NCBI GenBank assembly: GCA_002398565.1
Contig: DGZP01000053.1
Location: 2,581 to 22,614, forward strand
Direction: 5' to 3'
Length of the DNA: 20,034 nt
Origin: Proteiniphilum sp. UBA4977
GTDB taxonomy: Bacteria > Bacteroidota > Bacteroidia > Bacteroidales > Dysgonomonadaceae
In this document: one piece after another, positions 7,265 to 13,874 of the stretch
Layout: every line of letters starts with the position of its first letter
Position numbering within the stretch: the stretch's first letter is position 1
The notes under the pieces: model-generated
Seen by the model: the letters and a program-made list of their open reading frames with translations, nothing else
The model's database searches: none
What the model was told of the DNA's origin: nothing
Program-made: the position numbers and the translations under genes

Positions 7265-7564
7265 GTGAAGGAGTTTCTAAAAGATCTGGACAAGGCATTC
7301 GAAAACAGAACCCGGTTGGGTATCATGTCGGCACTGATGGTGAATGATCAGCTGGACTTTAATACACTGAAGGATCTGCTGGGAGTCACCGACGGTAATC
7401 TGGCGAGTCATCTCAAGTCACTGGAAAAAAGCGAATATGTCTCCTTCAGCAAATCATTCCTGGAGCGTAAACCAAACACATCCTACGCTGCCACGACCAA
7501 AGGAAAAAAGGCATTCAGGAAGCATATCGGCGCGATAGAGAAGCTGCTTCAGGAGAACAAATAG
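7265..7564 (+). CDS. Winged-helix DNA-binding regulator
   Basis: 99 residues starting at a GTG that lies four bases after the previous stop; no ATG fits better. The sequence is a compact winged helix of the HTH_34/MarR-ArsR-like type: helix with NRTRLGIMSAL (14-24), helix-turn-helix with TLKDLLGVTDGNLASHLKSL (34-53), and a wing containing the conserved YAATTKGKKAFRKHI (74-88). Such single-domain regulators generally bind as dimers near their own operon. The last codons and the stop are involved in a 26-bp tandem duplication (7535-7586), so the natural C-terminus may have been changed by a few residues. Likely regulates its own cassette (inference). Confidence 0.88.
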   Translation: MKEFLKDLDKAFENRTRLGIMSALMVNDQLDFNTLKDLLGVTDGNLASHLKSLEKSEYVSFSKSFLERKPNTSYAATTKGKKAFRKHIGAIEKLLQENK

Positions 7565-7586
7565 AGAAGTTGCTTCAGGAGAAAAG
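7535..7586. repeat. 26-bp tandem duplication at the 3' end of the winged-helix gene
   Basis: 7535-7560 and 7561-7586 are adjacent copies differing at three positions. The first copy encodes the final IEKLLQEN codons. Because 26 is not a multiple of three, the junction supplies the TAG at 7562-7564, and the second copy, read in its own frame, would again give IEKLLQEK followed by Arg and TAG. Confidence 0.9.
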
Positions 7587-7654
7587 ATAGAAAACTGTCA
7601 ACGGTCAGAGTCTTAACAAACAGTCAGCAAATTAAAAACATTATATTTTACGGT

Positions 7655-8914
7655 ATGGAAACAGCAATAAGAGAAAATCTGAATCATCCCGGTGAACTGG
7701 AAAAACTCTACCGGTCCGATAAAAAGCGTTTTGAGCAATCATTCTTTGCCCTCTATCCCGATATTGCCGCCCTTCCAATGGCCGATTATTGGAAAGCCAG
7801 GCTGGAGTTCGATCATCAGGCTGACCCCGGCCGAAAGGTACTGAAGCGCGATCTCCTTTTTCTGATCATCTCCTGTGTGATGGCCGGCCTTTTGATCAAG
7901 ATTCCTCAACTGGCCGGTTTTGATCCGGAGAAATACGCCTTCTACATGAAGAATACCGGAATCATTGTTTTTCTGGGATTATCTACCTATATTTTTCTCA
8001 CAAACAGCCGCCTCAACCCAGGAAATTTAATTATAACGCTGTGGGTATATGTGTTAGCGGCTTTGTACGTCAACCTGCTCCCGGCAGGTGAGGGAAGCGA
8101 TTCAATTATCTTGACTTACATACATCTGCCTCTGTTCTTATGGTGCCTCTATGGCGTGATCTTTATCGATTTTGATCTGAAAGAGCGGTCGAAAAGAATA
8201 GATTACCTCAAATACAACGGAGACCTGATTATCCTGACTCTCCTGATTCTGATTGGGGGAGGGGTTCTCACTGCGGTGACCATTGGTTTGTTTTCTGCGA
8301 TCGGCGTGCATATCGAAAACTTCTATATGGAAAATATCGCAATCATTGGATTGGTTGCATCACCCATTGTAGCCACTTATATTATCAGGAACTTCCCGGC
8401 AATCACCGATAAACTTGCACCGATTATTGCCCAAATTTTCAGTCCACTGGTGTTGGTCACGCTGTTAGTCTATTTGATATTTATGATCGTGACAGGAAAA
8501 GATCCCTACAACGATAGAGATTTTCTACTTGTATTTAATCTGATGCTTCTGGGAGTCATGGCAATTGTTGTTTTTTCAGTTGCAGGCACATCGACCCGTG
8601 AAAAACAACGTTTTAATGAATGGATACTCTTTGTGTTATCCCTCCTGGCACTGGCGGTTGATCTGGTGGCGCTTTCTGCCATCCTCTACCGAGTGGGAGA
8701 GTTTGGATTTACACCCAACCGGACTGCAGTGCTCGGCTCCAATCTTCTGATATTTGTACATCTTGTGCTGATCGCGGTCGATCTTTTCATGGTCGTAAGA
8801 AAAGGAAAGAGGATGAAAATTGTTGAACATACCATCGCCAAATACCTCCCGCTATATGCTATATGGACCCTTTTTGTGACCTTCCTCCTTCCACTGTTGT
8901 TTGGGGGAAAGTGA
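7655..8914 (+). CDS. DUF4153-type multi-pass membrane protein
   Basis: 419 residues. The cytosolic N-terminus (about 1-68) carries the pattern seen in Bacteroidota DUF4153 proteins: LEKLYRSDKKRFEQSF, then LYPDIA and DYWKARLEF. The rest contains about eleven hydrophobic helices. DUF4153 is an uncharacterised integral membrane domain; no enzymatic motif is evident. It lies 90 bases downstream of the winged-helix regulator, on the same strand and with no terminator between, so the three genes probably form one operon. A role as a sensor or transporter controlled by the regulator is conjecture. A strong hairpin terminator follows at 8952-8998. Confidence 0.8.
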   Translation: METAIRENLNHPGELEKLYRSDKKRFEQSFFALYPDIAALPMADYWKARLEFDHQADPGRKVLKRDLLFLIISCVMAGLLIKIPQLAGFDPEKYAFYMKNTGIIVFLGLSTYIFLTNSRLNPGNLIITLWVYVLAALYVNLLPAGEGSDSIILTYIHLPLFLWCLYGVIFIDFDLKERSKRIDYLKYNGDLIILTLLILIGGGVLTAVTIGLFSAIGVHIENFYMENIAIIGLVASPIVATYIIRNFPAITDKLAPIIAQIFSPLVLVTLLVYLIFMIVTGKDPYNDRDFLLVFNLMLLGVMAIVVFSVAGTSTREKQRFNEWILFVLSLLALAVDLVALSAILYRVGEFGFTPNRTAVLGSNLLIFVHLVLIAVDLFMVVRKGKRMKIVEHTIAKYLPLYAIWTLFVTFLLPLLFGGK

Positions 8915-8951
8915 AGCGAATCAAATCATTCGTGGGGAGGAGTATATAAAC

Positions 8952-8998
8952 AAAAAATGTCGGACCAATGATGAATCAGTCCGACATTCCTTTTTTTG
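8952..8998. terminator. Strong hairpin terminator, probably bidirectional
   Basis: AATGTCGGAC (8956-8965) and GTCCGACATT (8979-8988) form a perfect 10-bp stem with a 13-base loop. A run of seven T follows (8991-8997) and a run of A precedes it, so it can stop both the DUF4153 operon from the left and the tRNA-Gln transcript from the right. Confidence 0.9.
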
Positions 8999-9032
8999 TG
9001 TTGTTTATGTTATTGGTATTCAGGTTGATATG

Positions 9033-9103
9033 TTGTCTTACCAGGATTCGAACCTGGACAAACAGGACCAGAATCTGTTGTGCTACCGTTACACCATAAG
9101 ACA
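9033..9103 (-). tRNA. tRNA-Gln (anticodon CUG)
   Basis: Read on the minus strand, the 71 bases fold into a full cloverleaf: acceptor TGTCTTA pairing with TAAGACA, a three-pair D stem GTG/CAC, anticodon loop TTCTGGT with CUG (bases 9071-9069), T arm CCAGG-TTCGAAT-CCTGG, and discriminator A. CCA is not encoded. The anticodon stem has an A-C mismatch next to the loop (positions 31 and 39), the other four pairs being intact. CUG decodes CAG glutamine. The gene appears single, with a candidate -7 box at 9121-9128. Confidence 0.93.
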
Positions 9104-9120
9104 TTGTCTGTTTGAGAGTG

Positions 9121-9128
9121 CAAAAATA
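9121..9128 (-). promoter_or_regulatory. Candidate -7 box for tRNA-Gln
   Basis: On the minus strand TATTTTTG matches TAnnTTTG and ends about 17 bases before the tRNA 5' end at 9103. No TTG is found at the usual upstream spacing. Confidence 0.45.
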
Positions 9129-9180
9129 CAAAATAATGTGATAATAAAAAAGAATGAAGCAAATAACTTTATTTTTTCGA

Positions 9181-12100
9181 TTAATCATCAGCTTCCAGCT
9201 CAATCATCCGATCCCTGTAATGATGCAGCAAGGTGGCATAAACCGGATGTGTCTGCAGGATGCGGGCATTGCCGATAAGAAATAATTGTTGCCTGGCGCG
9301 GGTCAAGGCTACATTCAATTTCCTGTCTACCGTACCATCGTGGTTCAGACTTGTAAGATAATCCAACTGTCCGGGATTATTTACACAAAAGGAAAGGATG
9401 ATTACATCGCGCTGACTCCCCTGAAACCTTTCCACGGTGTCGATCATAATTTTTTCACTATCCTGCAGGCCGGACTCCGACAGTTTATGCTTAATCAGCG
9501 CAATCTGGTTCCGGTAGGGTGCAATGATCCCCACATTGTCCGGATTAAATTGAATGCCGTTTTCTTCATATATTCTCCTTATGGATAGCAAAAGTTTCAC
9601 AATCACTGCTGCTTCTGTTTCGTTGAGCTTACCGGATGATGAGGGGCGATTGATTTTCTCTGTGGAGAAGAAAACAGTTCTCTCTCCTGCTATGCAACGC
9701 TCCATCACGTGATCGGAGGCAGAGGTTAAGTTCCATCCCGAAGATTGCCATTCACATGCGGGAAGAAGCCCCCCGGAGTAGAACCAGGTGGCCGGGAACC
9801 GGGCTATATCCTCATGCATTCTTCCCTGCAGGACGAGTTGTACATAAGCATGCTGCCATCCTTTTTCACTACATTGGCGCAGAAGTCGTTCGAACAGCGA
9901 GTCACGGCAATCAACCATGCCGGCCGCACGCAGTGAAGGTTCTCCTGTTTCAGAAAACATCGGTTTCTGCAACACGATGGTGGCAAGCTGATTGTGATCC
10001 CCAATCATGATGAACCGATCAAAACGGGGCAACAGACCGATAATCTGTGGTTCCAGAATTTGTGACGCCTCATCGATGATAGCCACGTGGAAATGCTTGA
10101 GCGAGAAGAGCTCCTGTCTCCCGATAATGGATGCGAGCGTGGAGACATAGATCCGTGTGCGGCGGATCTCACTGCGCAGAGACTCCCTGCTGTTTGCTTT
10201 TTCCGATATCCTTTGCAGCAAGCGATGTCTGTGTGGTTCGGCGCATGAAAGCTCGGAACCCACCCTGATATAAGCGTCACACGATCCGTCATAGTAGCCG
10301 AAGGCTGCATTGATGGTATCGCAAAGTTCATCTACAGCGCGATTGGTATAGGCCAGTACCATGATATTTGTATCGGGCTCATTGTGATACTCCTCAATCA
10401 ACCGGCGGGCATAAATCGATGTTTTCCCTGTTCCCGGCGGCCCGACGATCAGAAAATAATCCTCGGAGTGCATCACTTTGTCGATGATGTCGTCGGGTGG
10501 GGCACTCTTTCGTTTTTCATGACGCCTCTTCATCCCCGGAGCCCTCAACCCCAGAAGCAACTCTCTTTTTTGCTTCGATGCCGTGAGAAACGAGAAGACG
10601 CCCCTGAACATGTTGTTGAAAGTGCTGTCCAATGTATCATGTTCAATAGCCCAAAAAGGATGATCGGCATAAAATTGCCTGTTTTTTTGCTTGTAACGGA
10701 AACGTACCTCCACTTGTTCTTTGGTAATTCCTACGAGGATACCCTTAAGAATCTGCCGGTTAAGCACCGTGTCGTTTGCGTCGATACGGGGATAGACAAT
10801 GCAGATATCTCCCTCACGAAAATTGACAACGCCGTAATCGTTTTTCTCACGAGCAAAAATAATTGTCCGCTCGTTTCCCGAATCATCGATTTTCTGGATG
10901 GAGAGATTGAATAGTACATCCAAAGAAGCGGACCGTTCGTCGAAGTCACTGTTCCAGAGCGAAGCAAGGCCGTTAGGTGACTCATTGTTCTCGTTGCCAA
11001 GCTTCTGCAAGGAGAGTTCGCCCGAAATAAAGCGAATGTAGCGGTAAAACCATGTTTTTTCCAGATCGGTACATTGCGACAGGATGGCGCGGAGGTGCTC
11101 GATCTTTTGCAAGTAAAAACCAGGGATTTTTTTGGACGTGCCAACGGATTGGAGTAACGCTTCAAACAGCTTCTCCACCTGGTTGTTATCACCATGGACA
11201 ATATTTTGTTCAATGGACACAATCTGGTTTCTGACGTGAATAATCCTTTTTTTCAGTTCATTGCTTTCGGTTGCATAGCGCAGGTTTTCATCCGGCTTAT
11301 TGCCTGCCGAATAGAGTATGGCTGTATCTATCCGGTGCAGGTCTTTACCGAATACACCCTCCACCATCATTTTGTAAACTGTGGCCTGTACCGCATGGTT
11401 GAGGGTAATCTTATTGCTGTCATACGCAGGAAATGGGAGCCTTCCCGACTTCAATTCAATAATTTTTGCCTCCGCCCTGCCCGAAGGCATATGCAGCAAA
11501 TCGAGACGCCCCTGAAATCCGAACTTCTCACTAAAGAATGAAGGCTCCAGGGTGCAATGGTGTACATCAATTCCCTGTTTGGGAAAATCTTCCAGAATGA
11601 CCCTCCGTATCTGTTCAAACTGATCTTTCGCTTTGAGCATAAACGCTCGGAAATCACTGTCGGAGCGTATATCCTCACAGCTGGCATATTCAAATGGAGA
11701 TTGTTTGAAAGAACTCAAAAAGACATCCTCGAAAAAAACTTCACCCGGATCATCTGCAAATACCAGTTCGTCCAGAAAAAAATTGGCCAGATTTCCCAAC
11801 AACAGATAGGATCGGTTTTTCTTCTCTTCAAGTCTGTTACGGAAATAGTGAAGGGGAGAAACTTCATAATCCTGAAAGCACTCCGCAATGGCGGAGGCGT
11901 CGATCAGGTAATCGGGTTCGAGGATGACATACTTGGGGAGGATAAAGCCGTTTTGATCTGCTTCACAACCGATCAGGTTTAGTTGTGCTCCTTCCCGGAA
12001 CATTTCCTTTGAACCTGCAACGTCATTGTTATCGGTTGCAATCTCATATTTTACGGTTATTTCGCTCTGGGGAGTACCTTTGGTCACACAGTACAGCAGG

Positions 12101-12228
12101 TTGTGTTCAGGCTCTGTCCTTAACAGATATACACGGATCTTTTCGGCAAAAAACCAGTTATCTGCTGTCGCACACGAGGTGTTTGTTCCGTCATTTTTAT
12201 CTTTTGTAAATGGCTGTAAATCGGTCAT
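9181..12228 (-). CDS. Dna2-like nuclease-helicase (PD-(D/E)XK nuclease plus SF1 helicase)
   Basis: 1015 residues. A RecB/Dna2-type nuclease domain occupies about 135-310: Asp242 in GRLDLL, Glu258 and Lys260 in IIELKSG, and the QxxxY motif (Gln281, Tyr285). A linker of about 280 residues follows. The helicase core is superfamily 1: Walker A GPPGTGKT 596-603, motif Ia AYTNRAVDEL 626-635, Walker B DEAS 719-722, GDHNQL 743-748, TVERFQGSQRDVI 931-943, and ALTRARQQL 974-982. Domain order matches eukaryotic Dna2, whose enzyme processes flaps and resected DNA ends. The three clustered cysteines that complete Dna2's iron-sulfur site after QxxxY are absent. It follows the lipid kinase gene by eight bases and is probably co-transcribed. 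A role in DNA repair or replication is inferred; a defence role is less likely given housekeeping neighbours. Confidence 0.9.
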   Translation of the reverse strand: MTDLQPFTKDKNDGTNTSCATADNWFFAEKIRVYLLRTEPEHNLLYCVTKGTPQSEITVKYEIATDNNDVAGSKEMFREGAQLNLIGCEADQNGFILPKYVILEPDYLIDASAIAECFQDYEVSPLHYFRNRLEEKKNRSYLLLGNLANFFLDELVFADDPGEVFFEDVFLSSFKQSPFEYASCEDIRSDSDFRAFMLKAKDQFEQIRRVILEDFPKQGIDVHHCTLEPSFFSEKFGFQGRLDLLHMPSGRAEAKIIELKSGRLPFPAYDSNKITLNHAVQATVYKMMVEGVFGKDLHRIDTAILYSAGNKPDENLRYATESNELKKRIIHVRNQIVSIEQNIVHGDNNQVEKLFEALLQSVGTSKKIPGFYLQKIEHLRAILSQCTDLEKTWFYRYIRFISGELSLQKLGNENNESPNGLASLWNSDFDERSASLDVLFNLSIQKIDDSGNERTIIFAREKNDYGVVNFREGDICIVYPRIDANDTVLNRQILKGILVGITKEQVEVRFRYKQKNRQFYADHPFWAIEHDTLDSTFNNMFRGVFSFLTASKQKRELLLGLRAPGMKRRHEKRKSAPPDDIIDKVMHSEDYFLIVGPPGTGKTSIYARRLIEEYHNEPDTNIMVLAYTNRAVDELCDTINAAFGYYDGSCDAYIRVGSELSCAEPHRHRLLQRISEKANSRESLRSEIRRTRIYVSTLASIIGRQELFSLKHFHVAIIDEASQILEPQIIGLLPRFDRFIMIGDHNQLATIVLQKPMFSETGEPSLRAAGMVDCRDSLFERLLRQCSEKGWQHAYVQLVLQGRMHEDIARFPATWFYSGGLLPACEWQSSGWNLTSASDHVMERCIAGERTVFFSTEKINRPSSSGKLNETEAAVIVKLLLSIRRIYEENGIQFNPDNVGIIAPYRNQIALIKHKLSESGLQDSEKIMIDTVERFQGSQRDVIILSFCVNNPGQLDYLTSLNHDGTVDRKLNVALTRARQQLFLIGNARILQTHPVYATLLHHYRDRMIELEADD

Positions 12229-12236
12229 GTCTCAGT

Positions 12237-12596
12237 TTAAATAATTTTGGAAAGAAACACTACGAGGCCCACAGCCAGCGCAGCCAGTGCTGCAATGAGG
12301 ACGCCCGCAGCTGCCAGGTCTTTCACTTTTTTAATGGAAGGGTGGATCTCCTTTTGACAGGCATAATCAGCAAGTGCTTCCACTGCACTGTTTATCGCTT
12401 CCAGAGCGAGCACCAAGCCGATGGCTACAATCACGGCGAACCATTCTGCAGATGAAATATGTAGTAGAAACCCCACCGATACTACTGCAATGGCCACTAT
12501 CAACTGGATCCGTGCATTCGGCGTTTCCCGGAACAACAAGCATAACCCGGTGATGGCATGGCGGAAAGAACGTATTCTATTTTTTAGGTATGTCAT
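12237..12596 (-). CDS. dgkA: Diacylglycerol/undecaprenol kinase family protein
   Basis: 119 residues, the length of small integral membrane lipid kinases. The family signature is present as EAINSAVEALAD (66-77), with Glu66, Asn69, Glu73 and Asp77, together with the N-terminal FRETPNARIQL and VKDLAAAGVL (92-101). Three hydrophobic helices fit the trimeric DgkA fold. The enzyme phosphorylates diacylglycerol or, as in Gram-positive relatives, undecaprenol on the inner face of the membrane; which one cannot be read from sequence. The frame stays open well upstream of the ATG at 12596, but only this start gives the normal N-terminus and it has a well-placed promoter. The helicase gene begins eight bases downstream. 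Confidence 0.9.
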   Translation of the reverse strand: MTYLKNRIRSFRHAITGLCLLFRETPNARIQLIVAIAVVSVGFLLHISSAEWFAVIVAIGLVLALEAINSAVEALADYACQKEIHPSIKKVKDLAAAGVLIAALAALAVGLVVFLSKII

Positions 12597-12614
12597 ATGT
12601 TTACAATTCTCTTC

Positions 12615-12644
12615 AAAAGTACAAAATTCAATGATTTCCACAAG
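12615..12644 (-). promoter_or_regulatory. Promoter for the dgkA-helicase operon
   Basis: On the minus strand a TTG (12644-12642) is followed after 19 bases by TACTTTTG (12622-12615), a full match to TAnnTTTG at consensus spacing. Transcription would begin about 12 bases before the ATG at 12596. Confidence 0.6.
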
Positions 12645-12694
12645 ATAAATCAATCTCACAATCACGACACCCCAATTTATACGCAAAACATTTT

Positions 12695-12702
12695 TATCTT
12701 TG
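12695..12702 (+). promoter_or_regulatory. Candidate -7 box for the zinc-ribbon membrane protein gene
   Basis: TATCTTTG is a perfect TAnnTTTG match 37 bases before the ATG at 12740. A TTG at -33 is missing. It is arranged divergently with the dgkA promoter. Confidence 0.5.
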
Positions 12703-12739
12703 TAAGAAGATAGAATCACACTAAAAAACCAGGTAAAGG

Positions 12740-13843
12740 ATGTCCTTACAATGCCCCTTGTGCGGAAAACATAAACAGGAGGAAATGCTGTTTTGTGAAG
12801 ATTGCACAAAGAGAATCCGAACCGACTATGAGGTTGATTTGCCCGAATCACGGAAAGAGGAGACGATTCAGATAGCTAAAAGAGAACCGGATACAGACAA
12901 CGGGTCAGACAACATTCACGATAACGGGGAGTTGTCACAGGAGTTATACCGCCCGAAGAAGAAAACAGGAAGATCTCTTCTGTGGTTTATGCTGACAGCT
13001 TTCCTGCTGGCAAGTGCTTTTTTTACATACAACGAAACAATCCGAAAAGACAACCTCGAACGAAGTGGTTGGGATAGGGCACTGAAAACAAACTCTGTGG
13101 GAGGTTACCTTGATTACATGAAATTATATCCTTCCGGTTCACATTTTGAGGAAGCAAATTCAATGATGATGCGCTTAAAGCAAAATGAAGCTACATACTG
13201 GGAGCAATTGAAGATGACCGACAACCTCTCCGCATTGCGCGATTTCCTGCAACAGTATCCCGGTAGTCCATACTCTTCGCTTGTGAAGCTACGGATCGAC
13301 TCACTCTCCTGGGCGGGAGCGTTAAAATTGAACAGTGCAGCTGCCTATTCCGATTATATGTTACAGGTACAAAGCGGGGAATTTAGTGGTGAATATCTTA
13401 CCATGGCGAACGATCGCTACGAAATGCTCTTTCAGTCTTACCCCGTGAATGAGACCGACCTCGACAGTATACGAATGACAGTGAGTGGTTTCTATATTGC
13501 TCTCTCAAAGGTGGATCACGATGGACTGAGACGATACCTGGCACCAGTGGTCGACCGCTTTTTTGAATCGGGCAGAGCTCCACGTGAAAGGATTGCTGGC
13601 GAGCTTCTGATGGCTGCCGCACGTACACAGGACGGGATATTGCAGTTTGATGCGGATGTGAATGCTGTGCAGTATGAAAAAACCATTAACAATGTGTACA
13701 AGGTAAATGTACCACTTACAAAATCGTTCCTGCTTGATGGAAAAACGGAAGATGTGCCCGGTTACATTGTGCACCTGGAATTGGATTCCCTCTTTCGTAT
13801 TTTTCGTATTTATGAAACCAAACCTCATCCCGGGGCTCCCTGA
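12740..13843 (+). CDS. Zinc-ribbon, single-pass membrane protein with tandem repeats
   Basis: 367 residues. N-terminal zinc ribbon with Cys5, Cys8, Cys19 and Cys22, an acidic/polar linker, a basic RPKKKTGR flank and one membrane helix at about 79-97 (N-terminus inside). The outer part begins with three degenerate repeats of roughly 45 residues, each with a W--AL-(K/L)--(N/D)S/N start and a DYM or DFL-QYP-G core (near 109, 153 and 196), followed by a conserved-looking C-terminal domain of about 130 residues. I do not recognise a named family. TAAAGG directly before the ATG is a reasonable ribosome binding site. The gene has its own candidate promoter and a terminator across its stop codon, so it is probably monocistronic despite uvrB following closely. 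Confidence 0.78.
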   Translation: MSLQCPLCGKHKQEEMLFCEDCTKRIRTDYEVDLPESRKEETIQIAKREPDTDNGSDNIHDNGELSQELYRPKKKTGRSLLWFMLTAFLLASAFFTYNETIRKDNLERSGWDRALKTNSVGGYLDYMKLYPSGSHFEEANSMMMRLKQNEATYWEQLKMTDNLSALRDFLQQYPGSPYSSLVKLRIDSLSWAGALKLNSAAAYSDYMLQVQSGEFSGEYLTMANDRYEMLFQSYPVNETDLDSIRMTVSGFYIALSKVDHDGLRRYLAPVVDRFFESGRAPRERIAGELLMAAARTQDGILQFDADVNAVQYEKTINNVYKVNVPLTKSFLLDGKTEDVPGYIVHLELDSLFRIFRIYETKPHPGAP

Positions 13844-13859
13844 ACAGGGATGATTTTTT
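13825..13859 (+). terminator. Terminator overlapping the end of the zinc-ribbon gene
   Basis: TCATCCC (13825-13831) pairs with GGGATGA (13847-13853) and is followed directly by TTTTTT (13854-13859). A smaller alternative hairpin TCCCT/AGGGA sits inside. The TGA stop at 13841-13843 lies in the loop, so the signal is embedded in the final codons. Confidence 0.7.
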
Positions 13860-13874
13860 ATTTGTTTGTCAACT

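Noticed and set aside
9181..12596. Nuclease-helicase and lipid kinase as a phage-defence system
   Set aside because: Neighbours are housekeeping genes, the kinase is a standard dgkA type, and no further defence gene is present; DNA maintenance is the simpler reading.
12597..12851. 85-residue N-terminal extension of the lipid kinase frame
   Set aside because: The extension has no kinase-family resemblance, runs through the divergent promoter region into the neighbouring gene, and the ATG at 12596 gives the normal family start.
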